64,000 bases of DNA from Zerene cesonia (GCF_012273895.1 NC_052120.1:4402001-4466000), one strand, 5' to 3'; shown: positions 52,067 through 63,615, counted from the first letter of the stretch. Notes: generated from the letters alone by a model not told the origin. Numbers and translations are program-made.

Positions 52067-55000
52067 AGTAGGATTAGTAGGATAGGATAGGAAACTAACT
52101 GCTCGTTCCGGGTTCGCCTGGAATGATCCGAGATAGTAAAAATGTAAACAATATAGCCAATGACACTCACAGATAACTTGGCTTTCTAAAGAGTTTTAAA
52201 ATAGATTCCGCAGATATAGAGATTACCCCTTAAAACGCCACAAACTCACAAATTCACGTGCATTTGTTGCGTTTTCAACAAATAAGAGTGCTCATGAATT
52301 CGGAAATTTAGTAGTATTAGGTAAAATGCAAATTCATCCGCTAAGATGTTATGCTTTGCGTCCTACAATTTTAAAATAGTTAGGAAATTATAATGATGTA
52401 AACCTGTGTAAAGTATCAAACGCCATTTTAATTACAAAAGTTTTACAAAATTCATTGAATTTTTATCAAATTCAGTTTATTTAAAAGCACGACCTAGCTT
52501 TCTATAAAATAAATTTTTGTACCTTTCCTTTAGGATTTTTATATTAAAATCATAACAAGTTGGCTCCAATGCATTCTCTTATATTTATTTGAATACTGGC
52601 TATTTGCCAATACACTGTATTGGTACCTGGCGATTCTTTATGGCTTCCGAGGCCAAATTATCGATTAATATTTAGAACCCCTGTTTCGTATGAAGGTACT
52701 GGGACAGCGATTAATTTCAACGGAGCATCTTTAATCTGGACTCGAATTTATTCAATGCCCACTGCTAATACTAAAGTACACTTTACATTAAATGACTTTT
52801 TTAGGAGTTGCAGAAATATGTAAATTATTTACCTTTGTATTCATTCATACATTCTTGGTACAGTTAGAGATGTGGCTAAACATTTTTATTAAAAATCGTG
52901 AATCAATAATTGTGGCTTACTGTATTTCGTACCTAAACTCAAACTCATGTTTGAGTTCGACTATGTTGTATCTAATTTTGGTGCTTTCGGTATTTTGTTT
53001 AAATTTTATTCAGTATTCCTCAATAAGGTTGTACGGGTAGAACTACTATCTACAATTTTAAACCAGCTTTCACATTAGAATGTTATTTAACACGGGTTCA
53101 TAAAATAATTTTGTATGTGATATAAATATTGTTGATGTTATAACAGCAAAATGTTTAATGTATAGAACGTTGGCATGTCAACTGACAGGTAGTCGTTTCC
53201 GCAAGTACAAGCACCTTATGCATTTTAAGTCAAATATTTCCCCACTCGATCTCTTCGTATCGGTTGTGCAATAATTTTTTTTAACTAATACATCTTATTG
53301 TGTAAGCTATCCAGTTTTATTCAATTACGTTCTAAGTTTCAAGAAATTGTGTTTGTTTTAAATTTACGCGAAGTGACTTGATTTTGCATATGCAGATATA
53401 TCGTAAAGAGAAATCATTGCATTCGTCGTAAAACTTTCTCACATTAAGATGTGCGCATTATGATTATGAGTTTTTCAATTTCACGATTTGTGACATCACT
53501 AAGATTATTATTATTATCATCTGGTTAATAACATAGGTTCGATACGTTATTCAGGTTGTGTATACATAATTATAGAAATATAAATAACGACTATATGTCT
53601 ATAACTTTGTATTTAATACAAAAGTCTTAATTTTTATACAAGTATAAAAATACTATAGATAATAATAGACGTTAAAAGTGTTATAGAAATCGATCATTAA
53701 AATGCAAAAGTAGCGGAGGTTTGGAAAGTGACCGAGCTGTGACCGAGCTTCATATATCCAATAAAAAAAAGTTGTTTATTGCAGAGCAGAAATGTTATGT
53801 TAAATTAAGCTAATAGACAACTGATTGCATCATCGTAACATATATGTTAATTAACACGAATATTATATAACCTTCAACTATCTCTCGTAAGTTATGTCGC
53901 GCTTTTATTTTTAATTAAAACACGATGCGGAATTTTTTCTTTCTCATGTTATCCTTATATTAAGAAACATTATTAATAATGATGTCCAGAGTTGACCTTG
54001 TTAAAATTGGGTCAATATTTAATTAGGAAATACAAGGGACGATAAAGAACAATATCTTTGTTTGCAATTTGCACAGCCTGAGCGTGCAGCGACGCACAGA
54101 TGCGCTTTTATGATAAGTCATTAGCGACGATATGATGACAGCTTTATTACAAACGATAAAACAGTAAACACTTAACCTTAAATCATCAGTGTTATTTTAA
54201 TCTCATTCTTATCCATAATATAACTTTAGTACATAATTTGAGAAAAAAAAAGTGTCCCCTTTTAATACATGACCTAAAATATAGTCCTGTCCATGTTCAA
54301 TTGAGATTGCAACAACGTAGTATATAGTAATAAAGCAAACATTATAAGCGATATTGCAATTTTTTTAAGAGCAACTGAATAAAACTGAAGTAACTAGCTA
54401 AGTAGAGCGCTCAATTGAACCGCTCATAATTATATTAACATCCACACCGTTGAATTTTAAATAGCTTAAATGAAGTTCGGGAAATGGGTTCATTTAGTTT
54501 CAGTACTGTAAGAAACATGTCATCTAAAATAAGAGATGCAATCATGCACTATTTTCATATGCCGCTATGCTTGTCGCAAGTGTCACCGGTGCGCAGAAAG
54601 ATGACCCTGCTAGGGCGAGCAGACGTTCGCGGCCCCCTGACACACATACAAACATAACTAATTTTAGATTTGTGATTCTCCAAGCTAGACGCAAACGGAT
54701 GGATAATATTAATAGAGTGGTTACGGAGCAGAAATAACAGTGTAAACGAACTATTGCGAACGATTTTTCGCGCCTTCGCACGTTGCGATGTGCGTTTCTT
54801 TTTTTCATTAATATTTATCGGATTCAATGAACGAATATATTGTTTATAAATCAGTTTCATTGCACATTATAGACTATGCATTTGATTGATTACTTTGCAT
54901 AACAATATGTATAGATATGCAATCAGTAAGACTCAGGGCCACTTATGCAAGAATAATGATTGTTAGGAGCTATCATTTCAATAGTTTGGTTATGAGAAAT

Positions 55001-55811
55001 ATGAGAGATATCAAATCCGTTAAAAATTTACTGTTTAACTGTATCTATCTATGTTTAATTTTATTACTCATACCACAAAGTTTATAAACTTAATGGTCTA
55101 TATTAAATTTGTGGCCGTTATAAGAAGGCCAGCATAGCTGCTTTAAATATCGATCAGTTCTCCGAAATCGTGAGGAAATAAACGATGTTTGTGTGTCAAT
55201 ACGTGGATCAAATAATCTTTGGTAAATGTTTATTTTTAAAATATTAATTTTTTTGTTTGATGGACGTGATATTCAGGTTAAATAAATATCGTTATCCCTT
55301 TTAAGGTCCTTCAGAAAATATTTCGTTAAGAAGCAGGAAGCATAATGAATGATTTTTAATTAATAATAAACAAAAACTTTCGCGACTCAATCCAAATATC
55401 GCTTAGTAAAAAGTATACCTACTATTCTCTGTAAAATTTACCGAATGCTTCGTCCAGTCTTAGAGATCTAGAAGTGTGTAAAATTATTGCAGTTTGAATG
55501 CTCTTGGCAATTTATATCCAAATTGTGTTACAGTAACTGTCAATTCCCCCGTGAAGCCCTCGGGTCCAAGCCAGCAAACAATACTCGCATAGCTAACTAC
55601 TTGCATTCCCAGCACGCCTCACTTGCGACCCGTTACCCTACTTTACATGAAACTGCTAAAGGATACAATACGATCCCTACTTTGTACGGTTTTATGTGCT
55701 TCTATGGCTTCTTTTTTAAATCTTTTTTATAAGTGATTAAAGTTTGTGAGATATCCAGTTTTAGTTCAAAAGACTCACTAAATATTCAAATGTTAGGGTC
55801 ATTGAATAATC

Positions 55812-56168
55812 ATGGTAACCGCGGTGGGTTTAGGTCAGTTTCAAGTTAAATTTTCTCATCAACTCATGAAACCAATGATTTCAACAATCGAAGATGAACA
55901 TGTGGGTGTTTTAATGCCGCGTCATTTACGTTTGATTTATGACACCTTATATATACAGCTTAGAAAGCGGCCGGCAAACATTTTTTACACAATAATATGC
56001 CACTATTCAACTGGACAAATGGTGGATAGAAGGCACACGCGTGGGTGCATCGCTTATGAATGTGACAATGTTAGGGCTGTTACATCACAAACGTTAACGA
56101 TTTGCGCAAGTTTCTTAACAAAAGAACAAAAACCAAGCTCAAAAAGATCGAGTTTGTATCATTTGTAA
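55812..56168 (+). CDS. Unidentified 118-codon ORF in intron 5
   Basis: ATG to TAA, beginning MVTAVGLGQFQVKFSHQLMK, with no recognised domain, signal peptide or membrane segment. Codon use is mixed, and an ORF of this length could occur by chance once or so in this much AT-rich sequence. No promoter motif or splice link is evident. Listed only because it is the longest complete intronic ORF. Confidence 0.12.
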   Translation: MVTAVGLGQFQVKFSHQLMKPMISTIEDEHVGVLMPRHLRLIYDTLYIQLRKRPANIFYTIICHYSTGQMVDRRHTRGCIAYECDNVRAVTSQTLTICASFLTKEQKPSSKRSSLYHL

Positions 56169-58898
56169 TTGCAGTTTATAAAATAGAAAAAATTTATGTT
56201 GTCCTTATCATGGGTTACTTTTTCTTCTTAAAAGTATTTGATGAAGCTCGTTACAAAGATATTTCAAAGAGAATACCAGCGGTAACACTAATACGTAAGT
56301 CGTAAGCATTCCGTATTGTCTTTAATTTATTAAAATTGGTTCATCCTTAGATGTTTATGTCCTCGTTAATTTGATAACCTAACTACGTTGTGCTCCAAAT
56401 TGAAGCCCACGCGCTGATGCTGACCGTCCAAGGGATTTATTAAGATATCATTTTTTATTCTACTTCATCATTTAATAACCACTTAGTTGTGTATAGTCCT
56501 TCGCTTGTATTTACCGGGTGTTAAAATAGCTTTCAGCTATTATTAACGCTAAATATTCATATAAAAGTTCTGCAAATAAAAAGCTTCGTGAGACATTTTA
56601 TTCAGAAATACATATTGTTTCCTACTACAGATGATTGCTGCTTTATATAAGAGTACATTATAAAACTAAGTTTGAAATTATAATCAGAATACGACGATAC
56701 ACGACATGACACCTATTACAAATTAGAACCAGTGATATATCTCAGCCATCAAAATGAGTTTAAATGTAGACTCTGTATCATTGATCTCTGCATCATTTAA
56801 TATGTTGACGGAAATAGGATGTTGCTAAACGGTGCAGAACATCAACAAGGATCGTCAATGGAGCGCGTGGGAAACTGTCTATTTTTATAAAAAGCTTACT
56901 CTGTGGTATTTTTAATCTACATTCATTATATAACGATGTCGTATTTATTTGGGATTATTTATTTATTAAACAGTAAGTGATTGAGACGATAAACAAAATT
57001 CACATTGTTTTTATCACGTTAGTTACGTAACGTAAAATAATGATGATATGAGATTTTAAGGTACACATTAGCTATGTTATTTTATTAATTAAGACTATGA
57101 TTAAATAGTTCAGGTCTTAACAATGTGTTAAAAAGATGGGAATTATGAAAAGTATGAGTATCCTAGGAAGTACGATTATCGTGATAAAATAAGACTTGTA
57201 TAGTTAAAACTGAGCACAACCATATTAAAATAGCAATTTAGGAAAGGAAACGTGTATGCTAAATAATGAAAGTGTAAATGTAAGACTAGAGTCAGGAATG
57301 TAGGTTTAGTCTTGATGACTATTTAAGGCCAAAACGGACGTTATATTTAAGGTACGGCCGGTATGCGTAGTCCCTAGTTAACAAGCTGATGAAAGTGTAC
57401 GGAGGTGATTGCTATTCGTGAATGTTTTTATATTGATTTCACTCTTCTGTTTAGGGTCACTTGTATAGTTTTTGAATACACGTTACAGGATGCGTGGATG
57501 AAAAACACAATTAAGTCCCAGCGTGAGCAAATTTTTGTTTTGTTCGATTTAATGTTGAGCTAATTAATTATAGTATAATTAACTTCGACAATAAACATCT
57601 ACATAAAGAGTCCCTTACTACTCTCGTGAGAGAGCATACTCAAAATTCCGCCTATGTTAGCACGTCGTATGCTTATACAAATGCATTAGTCGTAAAATGT
57701 TCATGATAAGGCAAGATGTTGAGGCAATAAAGAAAATTCCAAATTTCAATACATACTTATAATCAAAAATATTTTATTGATTGAGGATTTGGGCGAAGGT
57801 TTGTTTGCATTGAAAGTATACACCATAAACTTCGATGAAAGTCCACAAAACATTTTTGTTTTTTTAAACACCGACATTGGCGTACTCGATGTTCAGGGTC
57901 TTGGCCCGAATTAGAATTTGTGTGAATAGCAATTGTTTAAGTTCTAGCTACGGATGTTTGTTTTTTGTGAGTATGTGACCAGTTCTACACCGGAGGAAGT
58001 TTGAAAATGACTGAGTTAATTGTTTTTAAAATTAGTATCGCTGTTATTGCAATTGCTTAATAGTTTTTCTCATTAGGTGTATCTAACCTCATTCCATATC
58101 TCTAAAATATGTTGGAAGGGTTTTTTTAAGAACACATATTTAACAAGAGTTTGAAACTACAACAAATTTCCTGTTGTCTATTGAAATAACGGAAAATAAA
58201 GAAGATGTAGTCGATTAGGTTCTTGCTTTTTGAAGACTGTTAATTCAATGACTTTAACGAGTGAATGTTTATTTTATTAACTGAGTAATATTTGAAGTAG
58301 TCAACGGAGCCATTGTGTCGACATGACGCAATCAAAAATTACTTTGCAAAAATATTAACCTGATACAATAAAATAAAGGAAATACAAAAGACAGAATCGG
58401 TGTTAAAGCGAAAATCGTCTTACTTATCACAGCGTAATATCTTTTCATTTTATTGTTTTAGTCCATGATGCCATTTAGCGTGCTGATCGGCCACTTTGAT
58501 AAGCATTTTGTATGAAGATTCACAACAGCCCTATTTCTGACGTCATGATAACATCAACAATGAGAAACGTATTTCTGTTTGTTGTATTGTTTTCTATTGT
58601 GTTAATCATTTCGTGTGAAGCATATTGTGTAATTAAAAACAAACGAAGGAAATGGTGTTGCTTTGACTGGCGTTGTTAATGTATATTTCGATATATTTTT
58701 TAATGATGAATATATGAATGTATTAGAGTAGGTTTCCAATGCCTTTAAACAACTAGACACTTCTCCATATTATATCGTTTTATTGTTTTAAATAACTTAC
58801 CCTCAATCGAGTATATGTAATAAAACCAAACTTCCTCAAAATAGTACGCTATGTAGTTACCTTATAGAACCAAATATAATGTTAATTCCTTCCACCAG

Positions 58899-59125
58899 AA
58901 CCACCGCGCGTGTCCACGGCAGTTGGGCCCCGAGGTAAGCGGGCGCAGACACCGCAGCAGCCGCAGCAAGCTGCCAGGACGCCGGCCGCTCCGCTCGTGG
59001 CTCCGGTGTCCGCTCCGCTCATCCCGCCGCTACCCGCACCCCCCAGGGAGCACACCGATGCGCTCGCGCACGCCGCTAAGGGCGTTGAGGCCCTCGGTGT
59101 TCTTGTGCAGTATTTGGTGTTCAGG
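58899..59125 (+). CDS. MTUS1: Exon 6: Pro/Ala-rich linker and start of the coil (residues 939-1014)
   Basis: In phase 1 from acceptor CACCAG, out phase 0 at TTCAGG|GTGAGT. The first part is Pro/Ala/Gln-rich (TPQQPQQAARTPAAP, PPLPAPPRE). The last part, HAAKGVEALGVLVQYLVFR, parallels the vertebrate MTUS block KFEALTVVIQHLL that opens the conserved C-terminal coil, and is a main basis for the family call. A strong extra donor, CGAG|GTAAGC, lies inside the exon at 58934. Its use would leave phase 1 and could join exon 8 in frame, dropping the start of the coil and exon 7. Confidence 0.92.
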
Positions 59126-59492
59126 GTGAGTTGCCACGGCCGATAATAAATAAAACGTGTAATAATATTTAAATGAACAAACGTGTTTCTCCCCTAACTT
59201 TACTTGTAGATTGTTATCTAATATCTTATGTATTATAGTATTTATTATTTACTGTATATTATACATGTATATAATTATAACATATAATTTAATGTTATCA
59301 ATATTAGATTGGATATTAAGACACCCATTCCGTGTCTACATAAAACTCTAATCTCTTTTATATATTTATTGTTTGGTCATACCGTGAAACGCGTATAGCA
59401 GAAATTAATTAACAAGTACTACGAAATTGTTATATTTTAATAATTACTCAAAGCGTAATTCAGTCATTTAAAGTAAAAATAACGATTTTCAG
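59126..59492 (+). other. MTUS1: Intron 6
   Basis: Donor GTGAGT, acceptor TTTTCAG. AT-rich; no other feature seen. Confidence 0.9.
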
Positions 59493-59625
59493 CTGGATGC
59501 ATTAAACGGTAGCTCATGGCGCCTTGAAGCCGAAAGATGGCGCGGCGTGGCTGCGGCTGAGCGCAGCAGCGCCGCGCGCGCCGACCGGGACAGGCAGCAG
59601 CGCGCGCAAAAAGATCTTGATACCA
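59493..59625 (+). CDS. MTUS1: Exon 7: coiled coil (residues 1015-1058)
   Basis: Phase 0 in, phase 1 out at ACCA|GTATGT. It reads LDALNGSSWRLEAERWRGVA, then Ala/Arg/Gln-rich heptad-like sequence ending in DRQQRAQKDLDT. In vertebrate MTUS proteins the matching stretch is a long dimeric coiled coil. Strongly GC-biased codons (GCGCGC runs) contrast with the AT-rich flanks. It cannot be skipped alone without a frameshift, but exons 7 and 8 together can. Confidence 0.92.
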
Positions 59626-60046
59626 GTATGTAGCATATATTATAAACTATATTTATATATATTGAGTGTTAATTATTTAATGTATATGTAAAACAATTGG
59701 ATACATAAAATAGCAAAATTATCCGAATATAGCTAAAAATTAAAAAAAAATCTAAAATCTATATCTTAATATATAAAATTCTCGTGTCACAGTTTTCGTT
59801 GCCATACTCCTCCGAAACGGCTTGACCGATTCCTCTGAAATTTGGTAAGCATATTGGGTAGGTCTGAGAATCGGCCAACATCTATTTTTTATCCCGATAT
59901 TCCTACGGGATACGGACTTACGCGGGTGAAACCGCGGGGCGCAGCTAGTATTATATAATATGTTAAATTTTACCTTCTTGATGTTACATACATACGTACG
60001 TGTTATTTTAAGAACTACGGTTACAACAACGGTTTTCCTTTTATAG
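59626..60046 (+). other. MTUS1: Intron 7, mostly a family-B repeat
   Basis: Donor GTATGT, acceptor TTTATAG. About 44% of the intron is the family-B insertion at 59765-59949; the rest is AT-rich with nothing seen. Confidence 0.9.
59765..59949 (+). mobile_element. Family-B repeat copy (full 3' end, CTAGT)
   Basis: Nearly identical to 37641-37826 over CACAGTTTTCGTTGCCATAC, GAAACGGCTTGACCGATTCC and the CCGCGGGGCGCAGCTAGT end. The high identity between the two copies suggests recent activity. Confidence 0.88.
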
Positions 60047-60177
60047 TCGCAGAATGCCTGAGCAAGATCTCAGAGCTAGAGATGGAAGTATCTTCGAGGG
60101 AAGAGGCAAACGCTCGTCTTCAAGCCACACACATAGAAGAGGTGTCTGCTCTGGCGAACGATGTTAAAGGATTAAAG
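60047..60177 (+). CDS. MTUS1: Exon 8: coiled coil (residues 1059-1102)
   Basis: Phase 1 in (acceptor TTATAG), phase 0 out at AAG|GTATGT. It reads AECLSKISELEMEVSSREEA, then NARLQATHIEEVSALANDVK, with clear heptad spacing of Leu, Ile and Val. A second in-frame acceptor (CGCAG, 60052) lies 6 nt in and would remove two residues. Codon use is less GC-rich than in exons 9-12. Confidence 0.92.
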
Positions 60178-60632
60178 GTATGTTTCATTTCTCTTGTGTA
60201 CACTTTTTTGTTATTTATCCTTTATATGCTCTTTAAAATTAAACCCAATTAAATCATAATTCGAACTAGCGTGGGTTAGTTGATTAGTACCATAAATGTA
60301 AATAAAATTGTAGATTTAATGTATTATTTATATCATTTACATACACGAAACTTAGGAAACTTCAATAATGATATATTTTACGTATAAAATAGTACAGTCG
60401 ATGTTGCATCCATGTTAATAATGTTAGATATTGTGCAATTGTTGCGATTATCAGAACTAGATGGTAGCAGTGTGGCGCCGCGGCGCCGTAGATCGCCCTT
60501 ATTAAATAGTTGGCTGTGTTTGCATTATTGTTGAGGTGATATTACTTTTACATGTCCCAACTGGCTAGTTCAGTCGAATTGATAAACTCTTCCTTCGTTA
60601 AAGTCTACTAAAAGTGATCTTTTAACTTGTAG
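60178..60632 (+). other. MTUS1: Intron 8
   Basis: Donor GTATGT, acceptor TTGTAG. A short GC patch (GTGGCGCCGCGGCGCCGTAG, near 60470) is self-complementary around GGCGCC; otherwise AT-rich with nothing seen. Confidence 0.9.
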
Positions 60633-60917
60633 GAAACAATTGAGTCTTTGAAACACGAGGTCGCTGAGAGTCGAGCGAGATTGCACGCTCACAGTGAGAT
60701 CGAGCGCACCCTGCGCGCGCAGCTCGAAGCGGCGCGGGCGGAGCGAGTGGAGCGGGTGGAGCGAGCGGAGCGGGCGGAGCTCGAGCGCAGCGACCGCAAC
60801 TCGCCCGGCACGCGCGACGCCGCCTGCGACCCTGTCTACTGCGAGATGGAACAGTGCGAACTCAGGATCAGCGCCGATGAGGAGCTGAGCAAGGATGCCA
60901 CAGAGCTGGCTGCTGAG
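60633..60917 (+). CDS. MTUS1: Exon 9: charged coiled coil (residues 1103-1197)
   Basis: 285 nt, phase 0 in and out (donor GAG|GTGGGT). It starts ETIESLKHEVAESRARLHAH and continues with tandem ERVERVERAERAELER-type sequence made by short GAGCGRGYGGAGCGR repeats in the DNA, then DPVYCEMEQCELRISADEEL. The repeated five-residue pattern suggests local slippage expansion of a coil segment. One break (NSPGTRDAACDP) is likely a hinge or loop in the rod. Loss of the exon would keep the frame. Confidence 0.94.
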
Positions 60918-61505
60918 GTGGGTTGTGATGTGGATACACTCTTATATAACGTTTCGCACTAGCAATATCTACACTTTTACAACTTATCACCTAGTACTTC
61001 CGCGGTAGATTGTGATAATGTGATAATTGTTTGACACAAGAGCCAGGTGATAATAGTGACATAAAAAACATAAGTTAACAAAATACTTGTATGAATTGTT
61101 ATATAATTGATAATAAGGTAAAGTAATAGGCAATTTGTATTGTTTCTTTCATTATTGCTGTCTTTTAAATTTACATAAAAATGCAATATTGATGAATAAA
61201 AAAGTTATAATTTTTTTTTTGCATTAAGTACTCAACTAGTATAATATTATGATTATTTGTACCAACGTTTTATAGACTCTGATTTAAATTTCATACAATT
61301 TAGAAGACTTAGAACATATGACAAGGTAACGTGTTCAGTAACTTGCAGCAGTAACATTTTTTCATATGTTCATTTAATATCTACTGTATATTAGTGAGCG
61401 TTAAGTTGAATGTCTCTTTCGCAAAAATAAGCATAATACGATTGTGAAATAGTGCGTACATTTATTTTTTTTAAAGACAATAACGGATAATGTTGCCAAT
61501 CCCAG
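60918..61505 (+). other. MTUS1: Intron 9
   Basis: Donor GTGGGT, acceptor ATCCCAG. AT-rich; nothing else seen. Confidence 0.9.
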
Positions 61506-61805
61506 GTGCGTTCGCTGCGTGCGGTCGTCGAGCTGAAGCAAGCCGAGATGGCGTCCCTCCGCGACGCCCGCAGCGAGCTGGCCGCGGAGCGGGAGCGGCG
61601 CGCGGCGGCGGAGCGGGACGCGGGCAACGCGCGCCACGCGGCCGAGGAGCTGCGCGAGCGCGCCGCCGCCCGCCAGCGGGAAGCGGACCGTCTGCGGGAC
61701 GACAACCGGCGCCTGCGCGACGCGGCCGCCAGGGACAGGGACCACGCCACGCGCCTCGTCGCGCTCAACGAGGAACTCCGATACAAGCTACGGCAGAAGT
61801 CGCAG
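61506..61805 (+). CDS. MTUS1: Exon 10: main coiled coil (residues 1198-1297)
   Basis: Exactly 100 codons, phase 0 in and out (donor CAG|GTGCGT). It begins VRSLRAVVELKQAEMASLRD, matching the vertebrate MTUS pattern ESLKAVLEIKNEKL, and ends LVALNEELRYKLRQKSQ, matching the SMENEELLWKL end of the vertebrate coil. Between them is an uninterrupted Ala/Arg/Glu-rich coil. GC content is about 70%. The opposite strand and a second frame are also open because of this composition; those ORFs are shadows. Confidence 0.95.
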
Positions 61806-62190
61806 GTGCGTTATAATACTCTTATCTTAGCTCGTAATTAGAATTAATGTGTTCTGATGTACAGATTTCGCTATAAATAATGGAGTAGATATATTTAACT
61901 AAAAATCTTTAAATTCAATGTCTGATACTCGCGTTAAATGAAATTTCGAAGAAATACAAAAATATTTTCTGTAAAAATCATACTGGCTATTTCTAACGCA
62001 ATTAAAAGTCTTATATGAAGTATGACTTTTAATGGCATTAATTGACTAATTAAAGTGTGATCTTCATATTCTAATATGTACTTAAATAGATTTGTCGTAG
62101 GTTGTGATTATAGAAACAAAAAGCGCACATGTCATGTGTGTGTTATAAAATGTCCAGAAATATTCAAATGAAAAACAATCTTTCCGCTAG
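61806..62190 (+). other. MTUS1: Intron 10
   Basis: Donor GTGCGT, acceptor CCGCTAG. AT-rich; nothing else seen. Confidence 0.9.
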
Positions 62191-62423
62191 GTGGTATCCC
62201 TGCTGGCGGGAGGCGGCTACATAGAGCGTACGCCGATGCGCACGCGCACGTCGTCAGGCGACTCGGCGCGCTCCCCCTCCCCTCCTCCGTCGCCGCCCTC
62301 TCCCGCCACCTCCCCCGACCCGGACTCGCCGCCGCTGCCCGCGGTCAAGGGCGTGGTGGAGAAACACGACTCGGTCAGCTGGGTGCTGGAGATCGAAGAG
62401 ACCCCCGAGGAGATGGCGTCGAG
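62191..62423 (+). CDS. MTUS1: Exon 11: SP-rich tail with a compact block (residues 1298-1375)
   Basis: Phase 0 in, phase 2 out at TCGAG|GTGTGT. It starts VVSLLAGGGYIERTPMRTRT, followed by a run of SP/PP (SARSPSPPPSPPSPATSPD), likely CDK or MAPK targets, as in the SP-rich vertebrate MTUS1 C-terminus. The last part, KHDSVSWVLEIEETPEEMAS (about 1355-1374), is unlike the low-complexity sequence around it, with Trp and alternating hydrophobic residues. It looks like a conserved peptide-binding or short folded motif, which I cannot name. Confidence 0.93.
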
Positions 62424-62922
62424 GTGTGTTGGCTTTTTTATGTGTGCTTTGTACTATATACGTAAAAACAACCATCGTACATTTACTGGATCAAATAGTT
62501 TGGTGATGAATTTTGATATTACAAAATTATACACAAAAATGTACACTTTCACCTTTTACATGATATGCGTAATAGAGATAGTACAGAAAAGTACTAGTAC
62601 TTATAATTTTGTTTTTTCTTTATATATAAACCACGTGTCACATTGTTTGTCCGCGATGGACTTCTAAACTACTCGACCGATTTTAAACAAATTTGAACAC
62701 CATGTGCAGTTTGACACAACTTAAAAAATGGGATAGTTTATATTTTTTCAATTACGGTAAATGAGTATATTGGTATTAACCAATTCTAATTATTCACTAG
62801 TAGATCGTAGATCAATAAATTATGTTTTCCAGTCATTTTCATCGGAAGGAACAATAATGTATCATTATTACTAATGTTACGCAATTATAACGTAACAGTA
62901 ACGTAACGTAACGCGTGTCCAG
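62424..62922 (+). other. MTUS1: Intron 11
   Basis: Donor GTGTGT, acceptor TGTCCAG. About 62624-62760 is a diverged repeat piece (ACTACTCGACCGATTTTAAA, resembling families A and B). A short run of GTAACGTAAC-type repeats precedes the acceptor (62890-62915). Confidence 0.88.
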
Positions 62923-63136
62923 GCTTGCGCGGCGCTCGTCGTTCCGCGCGGCGGCGTCCCCGAGCGGGGTGAAGCGGCGCGGCGGCGGCTCGCCGGGCAG
63001 CTCCCCCGCGCCCGCCTCCCCCGCGCCCAACTCCAAGCTCTTCCGCCCCGGCGACCTGGACTTCCCCCCGCCGCCGCCGCCCCTCAAGGAGTCCGCCGGC
63101 GAGGCGATATACATATATGACGAGAGCCAGTACTGA
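62923..63136 (+). CDS. MTUS1: Exon 12: C-terminus with FP4-like motif and stop (residues 1375-1445)
   Basis: Phase 2 in (acceptor GTCCAG), ends at TGA 63134-63136. It begins RLARRSSFRAAASPSG, where RRSS fits a basophilic kinase (PKA-type) site, and continues with a Gly/Ser/Pro/Ala-rich stretch. FPPPPPP at 1422-1428 (genomic 63062-63082) fits the FPPPP ligand of Ena/VASP EVH1 domains, which would link this microtubule protein to actin regulators; binding is inferred. The protein ends AIYIYDESQY, with acidic-flanked tyrosines. The exon is about 75% GC. Confidence 0.93.
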
Positions 63137-63615
63137 GCCCGGGATGCCCTTCACTAGGAGACCCCGGGATAACGAGATCATCGAACAATACTAATTAGGA
63201 ATGGCTAAACTTTATGCACCAAAGGATATTGATAGGAAACTATAACACGAGTGAGATGAGGTGATGTCGTCGTGACATATTCCGGTCACGGCGCTTTTGC
63301 GATTTTACAAGATGTGATGATGGATTAAATGGGTGAGCCATTTATGTGATTTTTGAATAGTGTACCACAGATGAGGACTCTTTTTACAGATATTGCGGGC
63401 GAAAGGGATATTATTATAGACCTTTTATCGCCTACGATTATGAGATGTTTTGTATTTTTGGCTCGATGGAGCCTTCGTCGTAAGGACGATACCTGATTTG
63501 GAATTCTTGCCGGATTTTCCCCGCACGATATGGGACTATGGGACTCAACGGGATTTGTATACAACTTTTTGTATATTGGATGGAGTACGTGAATTATCAA
63601 CGTACGTTATTTGAT

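Larger units (their letters stand above)
38376..58898 (+). other. MTUS1: Intron 5 (20.5 kb)
   Basis: Donor GTGAGT, acceptor CACCAG. Contains candidate first exon D (40279-40444), family-A copies at 47998-48196 and 51869-52066, and an unidentified 118-codon ORF (55812-56168). GC-richer islands without assigned exons lie near 45090-45270, 50150-50420 and 55540-55700. A CRE octamer TGACGTCA is at 58538-58545. Otherwise AT-rich intron with nothing recognised. Confidence 0.7.

Noticed and set aside
61391..61786. Arg/Ser/Ala-rich minus-strand ORFs of 114-131 codons, and a 108-codon plus ORF in another frame
   Set aside because: Shadows caused by the high GC content of exon 10; only one frame continues across both splice sites.
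62839..63181. Minus-strand Gly/Arg-rich ORFs of 91-98 codons
   Set aside because: Shadows of GC-rich exon 12.
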